64,000 bases of DNA, taken from positions 1-64,000 of the forward strand of contig JAVHNS010000014.1 of assembly GCA_036872755.1 (NCBI GenBank). Reading direction: 5' to 3'. This DNA comes from Orbilia blumenaviensis. Taxonomy: Eukaryota; Ascomycota; Orbiliomycetes; Orbiliales; Orbiliaceae. The position numbers and the translations under genes are program-made. The notes under the pieces are model-generated. The model saw only the letters and a program-made list of their open reading frames with translations. It did no database searches and had not been told where the DNA came from. This document shows, in pieces, positions 44,770 to 56,000 of the stretch (its first letter is position 1; each line of letters begins with the position of its first letter).

Positions 44770-47501
44770 TATTAATTTTTTTATTTATAATTTATTATAA
44801 AATAATATAAAGTATATAAATTTAATTAACTTATTTATTATTATTTAAATTATATTAAATTTTGGGTTTGTGTTTTTTAGTATAAAATTTTATAACAAAA
44901 ATAATTTAATAATAAAATTTATAGAAATATTGTATTACAATATATTTAATATCAAAAATAATAATAATTTTTTTTTTTTTAATTTTTTAATTATTTTATT
45001 TTATTAACAAATATTATATTTTATAATATATTTATAAATAAATCTAATATATTTTAAAAAGTAATAATTTTTAAAAAATAATTTTTATATTTTACAATAA
45101 CTAAAATAATTTATTAAAAAAATATTATATATATAATATATTATATTTTTATATAATTTTAAAATATTAAATATATATAATTTGTTTTTAAATTATAATA
45201 TATTATTTTTTTTTAATATATAATTTATTATATATATTATATTATTTTATTATATAATATTAATAATATATTTTATTTTTTTATTTTTGAAATATATTTT
45301 TTTAATATTATTAATATTTTATAAAAATTTAATAAATATTAATATTAAAATATTAAATAATTTATTATATATTACTATAATTAATTATTTTATTTTTAAT
45401 AATAAAAATAATAATAATTTATTATATTTTTTTATATATTTTATTTAATAAAATAATATATTTATTATTATATTATTTTTTTTTAAATAATATTAAATAA
45501 TAAAATTATAATTTATTAATTTTTTAAATTATTTAATTTATTTTATATTAAATTATTTTAAAATTATAAAATAAATTAAATTTTAATAATTATTATAAAT
45601 AATAATTTAAAATTAAATTTTTTTTAAATATATTATTTAATATTATAATATTTTAATTATTATTAATATTTTTTAATTAAATATTTTATAATTTTTTTTT
45701 ATTTTTAATATTTTTTTATTTTAAAAATAAATAAAATATTAATAATTTTTTTTATTTTATTATAAAAAATAAACTTTAATTTTAAATTTAAAAATATTAA
45801 TTTTAACTGTAATATATTATTTTTAATTATAATATAATAATATTATTTTAATTATAAATTTTTTTTTAATATATTTAAATATAGTTTATTATTTTTTATT
45901 TTATTTTTATATTTTTTTTTTAATAAAAATTTTATAATTAATTTTGTTATAATATTGTATTTTATAAAGAATTAATAATAAAAATTTATAAAATTTAAAA
46001 AAAATTATAATTATTTTATATTTTAAAAAATTTTTTATTGGTGTATAATTTTTATTTTATTTTTATTTATTAAGATGTTGTAAATTAATATAATAAAATT
46101 TAAAAAGTTTATTTTTTTTTTATAAAATTTATATTTTTTTATTTTAATATATAATAATATTGTTTTAAATTATTATAATATAATATATATATATTTTATA
46201 TAAAATTTATAATTTTTAAAAAAAATTAGGATGTTATTTAAATAAATAATAATGAAAATATTTAATAAATTATAAAATAATATATTTAATAATGATTAAA
46301 AAATTATTAATATATTTATTAATTTAAATAATATTATTAAATATTTATAAAAATTATATTTTATTTTAAATGTTATTTTTTATTTTTTTTTTATTATGAT
46401 ATATATTAAATTATAAGTTTTTTTTAAATTTAATTTAATAAATATTTTAATATTTTATAATTAATTAAAAAATTTATTTATTAAAAATAATAAATATTAA
46501 TTTTTTATTATTATATTATTAAATATTTAATAATTTATATAAAATTATAATAAATTATTTTTTTTTTTTATAAAAAGAATAAATGTTTTTGTTGGTAAAA
46601 AAAATTTATAAATAAAATTTTTTGATTTTATTTTTTTATATATAATTTTAATATTTTATTTTTAATTAAAGAAAATTTATAAATTAATTTAAAAAAAAGT
46701 ATAATATTTTATATTAGTAAAATTTTATAATTTTAAAATTAATATTTTAATAATTTATTTATTATTTTTTTTTTTTTTAGATTTATAAAATTGGTATATT
46801 TTTTTAATATATGTTATATTGATTTATTTTAAAAAATAATTTTTTTTAAAATTATTATTTTTATTAATATAAAGTTTTTTAATAAAGAGTTAAATTATTT
46901 TATTTTAATTAATTTTATAATAATAATGTAAAATTTTATAATTTATTATATTAGAAAATGGTTTATATTTTAATTAATATTTAAATTATTTTTATATAAT
47001 TATATAAATTTTAGTATAAAATTAAATAATTTAATTTTTATAATATTAAAAAAAATAAATTTTTTAAAATTATTTATTTTTATTTTTAAATTTTTTGTTT
47101 TATATATAATATTATAGTTTAATAAAGTATTATTTATTTTTTTAAATAAAATAATTTTATTTTTTTTTATTAAAGATATATTATATTTTGTTATAAATTA
47201 TATTATTATAAAATTGTTAAGTATATTATAATTTATTAATATTTTAATTTATATTATTTTATTATTTTATAATAATATTATTTTTATTATTAAATAATTA
47301 AAATATTTTTTTAATAATTTTGTTTTATATATTATAGTTAATATAATATTATATATAATATAAATATTTTTTTTTTTAAATAATAAAAATTTTATTATTT
47401 TTATTATTTTTTTAATTTTTTATATTATATATTATTATAATATTATTTTATTATATAATTAGATTTTTTATATTTAAAATAAAAATTATTTATTTTGTAA
47501 T
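44770..47501. repeat. AT-rich block, left part (RIP-like)
   Basis: About 2.7 kb, over 90 percent A+T by eye, with an abrupt left boundary after CCCCCGAATACATG. It has no ORF and few G/C. The composition is typical of RIP-mutated repeats in ascomycetes. It continues at 56,702 after the retrotransposon, which split it. Confidence 0.8.
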
Positions 47502-47506
47502 GTTTA
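47502..47506. other. Target-site duplication, left (GTTTA)
   Basis: GTTTA directly precedes the LTR start; the same five bases follow the right LTR at 56,697-56,701. Five bp is the usual Ty3/Gypsy duplication. Confidence 0.92.
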
Positions 47507-48064
47507 TGTTACACCTGTCCCGGGTATTTCCCAAATAGGAAATTCCTAAAACAGCCTAGCGTTCTTTGGCTAATCGTATTCTCAATCTAAAGTATTCAGA
47601 TTATTCTCTCAAGGTAAGCTGGGTTGAATATAGAGATATCAAATAGTGTAACTCCTAGTAAGGGGATACTAGGTTCAATGGGTAAAGGTAGTAAACAGAG
47701 TGTATTGAGTATTGATAAGTTGACCGATGGAGTCTAAGAAAGAATCCTGAGACTGCCATCGTTCAAAGGTCCTTATATACATGAGCGTCGTCCATACAAA
47801 TGTGAATCGTCTATAGACTTGGGCGTTATGTGCCCCGGAGGGCGTTATGTGCACATAACGCGCCAAGCCACACATAACGCTTTCTGCATGGTTTGTTCTG
47901 GGAGTTGTGTTGTCGGCACAACACAGTCCAATCCGTCTCTTTTCTGGTATGGTTTTCTCCCGCCGGATATTTATAATAAAAATCATCTCGGTGTGAGAAA
48001 CAGCCTGCGAAAACGGACTCATGTTTGACACGCCAAGACATACCTAGTATGGCTGGCCGTGACA
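47507..48064 (-). repeat. 3' LTR
   Basis: 558 bp, TG...CA. It contains four GCGTTATGTG half-sites, two direct and two inverted (47,823-47,880). On the internal side it is preceded, in element orientation, by the purine-rich GAAGGAGGAGATAG. The 118-codon frame inside it is identical in both LTRs and is not considered a gene. Confidence 0.95.
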
Positions 48065-48078
48065 CTATCTCCTCCTTC
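48065..48078 (-). promoter_or_regulatory. Polypurine tract
   Basis: GAAGGAGGAGATAG on the - strand lies immediately upstream of the 3' LTR, where plus-strand DNA synthesis is primed in LTR retroelements. Confidence 0.75.
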
Positions 48079-48389
48079 AAGGGAAACTCCCAAAAGGGAA
48101 ATTCCCATGCGGGATCTTCTCGCACATAGGAGATGCAACAAAACTGGGTAAAGGGCCTTTGTACAAAATTCGTCTACAAAATTCTACCGTACGGGAAAAC
48201 CGTCTGGGAGAAATTTGTGTACAAGAATTCTCGTGTCCGAAGGCTTAGCCTTCATGATCACGTTACATGATTATGTAATCAAAATCAAACATAAATAACT
48301 GCAATTCGCACCATAACTAAATTTCAAAACTTAAACCACAAAATATTCTTTCATACATACAAAATAATATCAAATCTTTCATTCTGATC

Positions 48390-49088
48390 ATGCAACGGAG
48401 CGCCATTCAAAAACCTAAAAAAAGATCAGAGAATCGCGTCCAAGCAAAACGAAGAAGGGCCATCTTTCTTGAGCGGTTCAAGTCAGAAGGTTTAGAGGCT
48501 GCAGTTCCGTGTTCACACTGCGTCGCGAACGGTCATATTTGCGTCATGTTGGAAAAGAGCATCAAGTGCGAAGTCTGTCATAGACAGGGCAGAGTAGGAA
48601 AATGCAATGCAATTCCTTGTAAGTGATTTTTGTTTTTCTCCGCTTTGTGGGGTGTTTCTAATCCAAAATCTTTAGTGGATCGTATTGCGGAAATTCGAGA
48701 CAAGAAGTTCAAAGAATTGGAAGAAACTTCTGCTCGGTATGAAATAGCACATCAAAAAGTCATCGAAGGTCAGACAAAGCTCACAGAGCTTCTGGCTGAG
48801 TTCAACACTGTTGCGGCTGAATTAAAACGTCAATCCACTGAGGCTTCAGTAATCGCGCGGAAGTATCGAGAATCTCTTCTTCATGAAGAACAGAGAGTCA
48901 TAGAAAATGATATGATATTCGGAGATGATCCGATCGTTGAAGAAGGGGCTGGTGAAGGTTCGTCAGCGCCTGATGAGGTGCTTGACTTCTTCTGCGACAT
49001 CCCAGCGGATGCGGTGGATTTTTCTGCTGGGTGGGATGAGAGTTATCTCGCGTTTTCCATGGAGGATTTCCTTCAGAGTACTATCTGA
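48390..49088 (+). CDS. Antisense Cys-rich/coiled-coil protein inside the retrotransposon
   Basis: Two exons, 48390-48618 and 48676-49088, are joined over a 57-bp intron (donor GTAAGT, branch TTCTAATCC, acceptor TTTAG), giving 213 residues. The N-terminus is strongly basic (KPKKRSENRVQAKRRRAIFL). A Cys-rich module CSHCVANGHICVML...CEVCHRQGRVGKC (about residues 48-72) looks zinc-binding. A long coiled coil (RDKKFKELEETSARYEIAHQ onward) and an acidic C-terminus follow. It lies between pol and the 3' LTR on the opposite strand, reading away from the LTR, so the LTR could act as its promoter. Similar PCxxC-plus-coiled-coil proteins are commonly annotated near fungal LTR elements (from memory). Function unknown; DNA or RNA binding is a guess. 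Confidence 0.7.
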
Positions 49089-49143
49089 AACTTTGGCTGG
49101 TTTCCTGTCATGTATTCGTAACTTCTCATTTTCAAATCAAATC

Positions 49144-49368
49144 ATGCCTTGTTATCTTGCTATGATTCGCGCTGAGTCGTTGACTCCAATAATTCGTGGT
49201 ATCGCTCTATCGATACAGCTTCTGCGCAGTCGCTCGTTAGCGCGGCCAGAGTACAGGGTTCTGCTGGTTGAGGAAATAAGGTATCTGGAGAGGGTCGAAG
49301 AGTGGTTGGACGATCAACACCGTAGGTGTCTGTTCAGACCGTGTGTCTGTGGAGGTGGATGTTTGTAA
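49144..49368 (+). CDS. Second antisense small ORF
   Basis: 74 codons from ATG 49144 (MPCYLAMIRAESLTPIIRGI) with RSLARPEYRVLLVEEIRYLE and a Cys-rich end (CLFRPCVCGGGC). It lies 55 bp after the stop of the first antisense gene and ends 75 bp before the pol stop, convergent with pol. The same frame is open upstream to 48925, so it could be an alternative 3' exon of the first gene. Function unknown. Confidence 0.45.
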   Translation: MPCYLAMIRAESLTPIIRGIALSIQLLRSRSLARPEYRVLLVEEIRYLERVEEWLDDQHRRCLFRPCVCGGGCL

Positions 49369-49442
49369 AGAAAATTCGTAAGTGTAGGAACTGGTTGGGT
49401 AGAGAGGCCATATCCTTGTAGGTCGAAAATCTACAAAGTATG

Positions 49443-52400
49443 CTAATCTCTATTTTTCTTAGGTCTTCCTCGTCCTCGTTTAGGTGCAGGGGCATCAGGT
49501 TGATGGGGTGGGTCCCTGTTCCTAAGGTAATCCTGTATAGTTTGTGGCGAAATATTTTCTTCTGGTTGCCAAGAATCGTCTTCTGGTCCGTAGGGAGCAG
49601 CCCAACGAATAAGGTATTCGTTGTCGCCGTTAGGTCCGTCAAGGATTCTTTCAACTTCGTATTCCGCGTAGTCGTCGTATTCGATTTCAATCTCGTTCGG
49701 GTCTTCTCTGAGTCCTGGAGGGGCTCTTTCTAAGACTGAGACATGAAATGTCTTGTGTATCCGTGTTGGTCCAGGTATGTCAAGTTCAAAATGGTGCTTT
49801 CCAAGTTTCTTCTTGATTACGTATGGGCCAAATTTCTGAAAATCAAGTTTTTTATTAGGTCGCTTGGTTTTCAAGTTTCGTGCAAGCAGATATGCTTTAT
49901 CTCCTTCTTTAAAATCTGGGGCTTCCTCCCGTCGTTTGTCGTAGTAATGGCTCATTCTTTCTTGTGAGAACTGAAGGTCTTTTACGAGAATATTATGAGC
50001 ATTCTTCATTGATTTCATATGTTCTTCAGCTTCGGGGACAACTTCTTTCGGCGTGAGAGGGGGAAGAATAGCCTTAGGCGTCCATCCTCTCAGTACTTCG
50101 TACGGGGTGTACTTAGTAGTTGAATGTTGAGAAGTGTTGTAGGTGAATTCTGCCATGGGTAGAAGGGGTATCCAATTATTTTGAGCGTAGTTGAGGAAGT
50201 TTCGAAGGTAGATTTCAAGGGTTTGGATGAGTCTCTCGGAGGCTCCGTCCGTTTGAGCGTGACCTTTGGTTGCAATGTTCAATTTAGTACCAGTTTGGTT
50301 CATAATTGACTGCCAATATTTGCTCGTAAAAAGAGGGTCGCGATCAGAAATGTGTTTTCGTTGGATTCCATATTTAGAGAAAACATGGTTGTGGTAGACT
50401 TGTTGTAATTCTTTGGCTCCCCATTGGCTATCCCATGGGACAAAAATAGCAACTTTTGTCAACTTGTCCGTGATAACCAATATTTCGTCGTACAGCTTGT
50501 TGGTGAGGGGGTCTCGTGCTGGAGGCATTCCTTGTACAAAGTCGTAAGTAATAACTTCGAAGGGTGCACTTGGTACGTCGTGTGGTTGAAGGGTTCCGTA
50601 AGGTTTGTGTCGGTTAGGCTTGTTTCTGCAGCAAAGATCGCAAGTTTTGATGTATTCTTCGATCTGCTTTCTCATCTGAGGCCAGAAATAAGTCTTTGTG
50701 ATAAGTTCCTGAGTACGGTCAATTCCAAGATGACCATGAGCTGGGTGATCGTGGTGTAAAGAGATGATTTCTTCTTGAAGTTTCTTAGTTGGGATGTAGA
50801 ACGAGTCTCGAAACATAATAATTCCGTCGACTAATTCAAAGTGAGGGGGTGTATCTTCTTTCTTCAAGATCCGTTGTGCAACAGGGTCTTGTTCATAGGC
50901 TTTGAGGACTTTCTGTCGAAGATCATCTTCGATATTGTGTTCTGTCAGATTCAGGGATTTATTGATGAGAATCTGGTCCTTAGTATCGCCATATTTGAGA
51001 ATTGCTCCTTTGTCAGGTTCAACGCCTTTGACAAGGTCTGGTCTCCTGCTTATCGCATCTGCGAGAGCATTCTCTTTTCCTTTAAAGTGTATTATCTTCA
51101 TGCTATATTCGCTGAGGAGTTCCCACCATCGAACTTGCCGTCTGCTAAGTTCCTTCGTGGTTAGGAAGTAAGTGAGGTTCTTGTGATCGGATAGAACTGT
51201 GAAAGGTTCTTTGCTTTGGAGGTAAACGCGCCATTTTCGACATGCTTCTACAATAGCCATCAATTCCTTGTCATGAATAGCGTATCGCAGTTGCGTAGCA
51301 TCGAATTTGTGAGAGATGTAGGCAATGGGGTACCATTGTTTGTCCTTATGGAGTTGGAGTAAGCAGGCTCCTAGCGCTGCTGTAGAGGCGTCGGTTTCAA
51401 TCTTGATAGGTAATTTCGGATCGTAAAGTTTGAGAATGGGGGCGGAGGTAAATGATTTTTTCAGAGTTTCAAAGGCTTGAACTCTTTCGGGCGTCATTTC
51501 AAACTTCAGTTGTTTCTTGGTGAGTTCGGAAAGCGCTGCTGACATGAAGCTGTATTTCCGAATAAATCGTCGATAATAATTGCAAAGTCCAAGAAATGAC
51601 TGCACTTCTTTGACATTCTCAGGGAGAGGCCAATCTTGAATGGCTTGAACCTTCTTTGGGTCCATCTTAATTCCATTCGAGGTGACTATGGCTCCTAAGA
51701 ATTCGCATTCAGTAACAGCAAATTCTGACTTGTCTAGCGCCACACGTAGGTCGTAGTCCCGGAGGGATTTCAACACTGCGTTGACGTTTTCCTTGTGTTT
51801 TCCCAGCGTCTTGCTGAAAATCAAAATGTCATCTAGGTAGACAACACAAATGACATCTATGTGCTCTCGAAGCACATGGTTCATAAAAGCTTGGAAAGAA
51901 GCTGGTGCATTGGTTAGCCCAAATGGCATAACCAAGTATTCAAATAGACCGTAGCGGCATCGAAAAGCCGTTTTCCATTCTTCTCCTGGATTTATCCTGA
52001 TATTGTAGTAGGCATTGATAATATCCAATTTGGTGAAGTAATTTGCTCCTGTTAAGCGATCGAAAGACTCGCTTATCAGTGGTAGGGGTCCAGTGTCTTT
52101 GATCGTAATGTCGTTCAAGCTTCTGTAATCGATACATATTCGCAGTTTTCCATTAGGTTTTGGTACGAATAGTATAGGGTGTCCTGCGGGTGAGTTAGAA
52201 GGTCGTATGAATCCATTGCGAAGGTTTTCGTCAATGTATTCGCGTAGAGCCGCAGTTTCTTCTTCTGTACATGCGTATATAGGTAGAGATTTTGGTTGGG
52301 TTCCTTCCTTTAGAGGGATATGATGTGTGAATTGATTGATTTTCGGTAGGGGGTCCCTTTCGTCTGGGGGCTGAAAGACCAATTTATTATCTTCGAGAAT

Positions 52401-53003
52401 CCAATCTGGAATCTCCTTCTTTTCTTTGTTAATTTCTCGTATTTTGAGAAAAACATGTCTTATGGAATGAGGTTTGTTTCGGAGACGGTTGTTAACTTCT
52501 TTTTGTGACATATGTTGGGTGAGTCGGTGATGAGCTTCTTTTGGGGGTCGATTGTCCGGTCGGATCTTGGAATAGATCTTTCTACAATCGCATCTCGAGA
52601 ATTCAAGGTGTCGAGTTTTCCAGTTAATACTTGGGTTATGTTCTTCCAACCAAGGGAATCCGAGAACCAATTCGTGGGGGGTCTCTAGGATATCCATCGT
52701 GATTGTTTCCAAGTGTCCATTTATAAGAAGTGTGAAAGTGGTTTCGTGAGTGATTGTTCCAAGAGGGCTATTATCGAAGGCGGTAACATGTGTTTTCTGA
52801 AGTTTCTGAATGTAAGGTAGTTTAAGTTGTTTGACAACTTCGGGGTGAATGAATGAATCTTCTGCTCCACAGTCTAATAAAGACGTGCTGGAGTTTCCGT
52901 TAATGTTGACTGGTAGAAAGAAATGATTTTTGGTTGACTGTAAGGAAAGTTGTTTGGATGGTCCATTTTTAACGATGCGTAACTTGGACCCTTCAGGCGG
53001 CAT
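49443..53003 (-). CDS. pol: Pol polyprotein (PR-RT-RNase H-IN-chromodomain)
   Basis: 1186 codons from ATG 53003; in the virus-like particle it is probably made as Gag-Pol by -1 frameshifting. Aspartic protease active site LLDCGAEDSF at about residue 44 (Cys in place of the usual Ser/Thr). RT with catalytic YLDD near 389. RNase H with DAS near 537 and matching E and D. Integrase HHCC (HHDHPAHGHLG...CDLC) near 755-800 and DDE Asp, Asp, Glu near 815 (YDF), 887 (SDRDP) and 921 (ASERL). GPY/F-like module (KFGPYVIKKK), chromodomain (EVERILDGPNGDNEYLIRWA) near 1108-1150 and an AT-hook-like RGRGRPKK end. All catalytic residues appear intact, so it is likely autonomous. Confidence 0.95.
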   Translation of the reverse strand: MPPEGSKLRIVKNGPSKQLSLQSTKNHFFLPVNINGNSSTSLLDCGAEDSFIHPEVVKQLKLPYIQKLQKTHVTAFDNSPLGTITHETTFTLLINGHLETITMDILETPHELVLGFPWLEEHNPSINWKTRHLEFSRCDCRKIYSKIRPDNRPPKEAHHRLTQHMSQKEVNNRLRNKPHSIRHVFLKIREINKEKKEIPDWILEDNKLVFQPPDERDPLPKINQFTHHIPLKEGTQPKSLPIYACTEEETAALREYIDENLRNGFIRPSNSPAGHPILFVPKPNGKLRICIDYRSLNDITIKDTGPLPLISESFDRLTGANYFTKLDIINAYYNIRINPGEEWKTAFRCRYGLFEYLVMPFGLTNAPASFQAFMNHVLREHIDVICVVYLDDILIFSKTLGKHKENVNAVLKSLRDYDLRVALDKSEFAVTECEFLGAIVTSNGIKMDPKKVQAIQDWPLPENVKEVQSFLGLCNYYRRFIRKYSFMSAALSELTKKQLKFEMTPERVQAFETLKKSFTSAPILKLYDPKLPIKIETDASTAALGACLLQLHKDKQWYPIAYISHKFDATQLRYAIHDKELMAIVEACRKWRVYLQSKEPFTVLSDHKNLTYFLTTKELSRRQVRWWELLSEYSMKIIHFKGKENALADAISRRPDLVKGVEPDKGAILKYGDTKDQILINKSLNLTEHNIEDDLRQKVLKAYEQDPVAQRILKKEDTPPHFELVDGIIMFRDSFYIPTKKLQEEIISLHHDHPAHGHLGIDRTQELITKTYFWPQMRKQIEEYIKTCDLCCRNKPNRHKPYGTLQPHDVPSAPFEVITYDFVQGMPPARDPLTNKLYDEILVITDKLTKVAIFVPWDSQWGAKELQQVYHNHVFSKYGIQRKHISDRDPLFTSKYWQSIMNQTGTKLNIATKGHAQTDGASERLIQTLEIYLRNFLNYAQNNWIPLLPMAEFTYNTSQHSTTKYTPYEVLRGWTPKAILPPLTPKEVVPEAEEHMKSMKNAHNILVKDLQFSQERMSHYYDKRREEAPDFKEGDKAYLLARNLKTKRPNKKLDFQKFGPYVIKKKLGKHHFELDIPGPTRIHKTFHVSVLERAPPGLREDPNEIEIEYDDYAEYEVERILDGPNGDNEYLIRWAAPYGPEDDSWQPEENISPQTIQDYLRNRDPPHQPDAPAPKRGRGRPKKNRD

Positions 53004-53030
53004 CGAGTCCTGAAGTTTTCTTAGTTTTTT
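52991..53030 (-). promoter_or_regulatory. -1 ribosomal frameshift signal at the gag/pol junction
   Basis: On the - strand the gag frame ends GGA AAA AAC TAA. A AAA AAC (53030-53024) is a canonical X XXY YYZ slippery heptamer in the correct phase. Eight bases later, CTTCAGG (53015-53009) and CCTGAAG (52997-52991) form a perfect 7-bp hairpin with an 11-base loop. Slipping by -1 enters the pol frame upstream of its ATG with no stop (CTA AGA AAA CTT ...). Confidence 0.85.
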
Positions 53031-56000
53031 CCTTCCATGTTCATTCTTCCATAGACGTCGGCAAATTCAATCTTGTTGATGTGGAGGAATCTGTTGGGTC
53101 TTGGTTCAAGGTGACCTCGTTTAAGATCGGTGATTTTAAGTCGGTAGTAAGGTGAGGCAGGGTCATCCTGTCCGTGGTTGGGGTGATCTTCCTGGAAATG
53201 ATGTCTGAAGTCAAGCCAGGTGTCAAAGGTGAGGTCTCGGCAGTACATGCATCGCCATCCTACGTTTCGAGCATTTGGTTTGATTTCTAGGACATGAGGA
53301 TTTCCAGTGAAGGTGACATATTTTCGGGTGTGGTTGATACAGAGGTCGTATCCTCCATAAAACGAGTAGACAGCTGGTTTTCTGCAGAGTCGGCATCGGC
53401 GATTCTCCTTCTTGATCAAGCCGTGCTTGGTGATATGTTTGGTACCGGCTGTACAATAGTGTTTGTCCTTTCTGTGGTATTCTGTGGTTTCTTCCTCGTA
53501 GTCGGTGTCGAATTGAGTGATGCAAGTATCTTGGTGAGTTAAGAGTTGAATGATGGTTCGAAAGGGATATTGACAGGGGCATTTCCTGCAATTAAAAGGG
53601 GTATTGGGATCGTAGGGGGTAAGTTGGACGAAGTTGAAATATCCAGTGTATAAGCTCCATCCATCGTGGCAGAGATCGCAAAGATAGAGAGCGTGGTCGT
53701 AGAGTCTCACATCTGAGGGTCGGGTCTCGCACAGGTGGCAATCGGGAGCAACTTCCCAATATTCCGAAGCAATGCATCCAATCTCATCGGTTTGTTCGTA
53801 GGTAGGAGGGGAATCGACGTCTTCGATTCCTTTATGGTAGGTTTCCCAATCTTCTGCAAAGTCGACTCCATAAAGGTCGCTATTAGCATAGAAGAGGGCA
53901 TCTTGGTATTTCTTAGAGGAGGGCCATTTCCGGTTTTCAGCATATCTGTATCCGGCACATCCAGCAGTGAAAGTAGTGTAGCAGTCTAGACATCTGCGGT
54001 CCGATCGACTTTGAGTTGTACGGTTGTAACTTTCGCGCCAGTTGTGGGTTCCTTTCTGACAATCCATACATCGGACTTGTCCTTCTTCGAGTTCCATAGG
54101 GATTATGTCGTCAACGTAGGTCTCAGGGGCAAAGGCTTCGTCGTCATCCCAGCTCCTGTAGGACGTAGTTGAAGGGCTAGAGGGAACTTCTTTGTAGGCT
54201 TCCTCTTCATCACTTGAGTGTTCCATAGGAAGATCTTCCCATCTGTGGGAGATTTGGTCGTAAGCGAGTGATAAATCCATTTTGGTGAGGGGGTCCTCTA
54301 CTACATTAGTGGATCGTAGATGAACCTTAGGATTTCGTGGTATGGGGTCAATATGAACTAGGCGGGTATAGTGAATCCCTTCAGACATGTACTCCTGGAA
54401 GAGTTCTCCGTTAGGGCGCCTCTCGTAGTTCAAATGAACTCCAGGCGTCGGATTGTTCCAAAGCCAATGATATTCTTGAGGAGTTGGATCATGGGTGACT
54501 GGGGCAACTTCAAGTCCAGTTTCTTCTTCTTGGGTGGTAGACTCGGGGGTGTTCATAGGTTGATCGGAGGTGGTTGAGCAGTTTGAGGCTTGCTCAAGAA
54601 TTCGCTGCTGAAGTTGTTCGATCTCCTGAGGAGTAGACTGGTGTGTCATTTGAACTTTCTTCGTAGTAGGTGGTGGTGGAGAGTTGGTGTTCGCGAATCT
54701 GACATTTCTGCGTTGTTGAAATGTGTTATTTTGTCGTGGCTCGTCGCAATTTCTAGCAATATGCCCAGATTTGTTGCAATTGTAGCAAATAGGGCTGTTA
54801 GATTTTGGTCCCTTGGGCTCCTTGTTGTGCGGGTAATTGTGTCGAGTTGTGTTGAGATCCATGGGGGCTGGGCCAAAAGTTTTATTTGGAGTAAAACTTC
54901 CATCCTTATTCTTACGCCAGTTCCCATTTCCTTTATTATTCTGGTTCTGGGGTGCCTTCCCCTTGTTCTTGTCCTTCTTAGGACCATGGTCGTGGAAATT
55001 CTTCTTTCCCTGACCGTGCTTATTTCGCCAGTAGATGTCGTCGATTTCGATGACCATCTTCTGCATTTCCATGCGTTCGAGGGGTTTTCCGAGTTGTTGT
55101 TCTCTGAGAAGGACTTGAACCTTCAGCTCTGGTTTCAATCCTTCTCGGGCTCGGTAGGTGATGTTGGATTCGTCCCATTCGGTGAGAAGGGCGATTTGGT
55201 TGAACTTGTGGAAGTATCCACGAGCTGAGTTAGTCTGTTTGAGTCCTTCAAGGTCCCTACGGGCCTTGTTAACCTTATCGTCTTCTCCGCATTGTTGTTT
55301 AAGGAACGTGACGAATTCCTCGAAATTCGTCATGATCTTGAGGATGTGGGCGTCAGAGGCGGTTCCATTCTTGACATAATGATTATTGTAGTTGATGAAT
55401 GCTTGGAGGATCGGGTCTTCCAAGTACATTCCTGCAAAGATGACCTTGAGTCTGTCATTTGGAAATCTGTCACCCTGTACTTCAAAATGGGTTGAGAGTT
55501 GGTGGAGAAAGTGATCAATTTTCTCGGGTTTGCCAGAGTACTTTATTGGGTCTCCGATTTTAGGTGCCTTGTTAGTACCGGTTCTGACTTTTTCCTTGTC
55601 GTAATCCGTTTTGAGGGTTTCATATTCCAATTGTTTCTGTAAGAGCGCTTCTTCCTTGTCTGCGACAGCTTGCTTGTATTCTACTTCCAAAGTGGCTATT
55701 CTCGTCATGAGATCTTCCACAGTTGGTGGAATCTGTCCACTTGAGGGTCCTCCTACGCTGGCCATTGCGTTGAGTAAGTCTGATGCTGTGCTAAGTAGTC
55801 GTTCGTGTCTTCGAAAATGATCTAGCGTCGGCTGTATCCTAGTCGTAACGCTGATGTATTCAGTGTCTCTATATTGTCCGGACGGAACACTGATTCGTAC
55901 TAATTCTAAATCTTCACTGTCAGTGGTTAGCTCTAGAGGGGGTAATTCAACCTGTTCTGCAGATGATTCTTCTGTCTGCGTCTGTTGATCTTGAGTTGCA

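Noticed and set aside
44396..44800. 134-codon frame starting with repeated MYVC
   Set aside because: The start is the ATGT microsatellite and the rest has no protein signature.
44770..47501. Mitochondrial origin of the AT-rich block
   Set aside because: No mitochondrial gene, tRNA or intron motif is readable, and composition plus neighbouring tandem arrays fit RIP better.
47675..48031. 118-codon frame inside each LTR
   Set aside because: Present in both LTRs only because the LTRs match. It overlaps the regulatory region and has no domain.
54590..55228. 212-codon open frame on the + strand inside gag
   Set aside because: Antisense to the capsid/zinc-knuckle part of Gag; hydrophobic and Val/Leu-rich from reversed codons, with no start context or homology.
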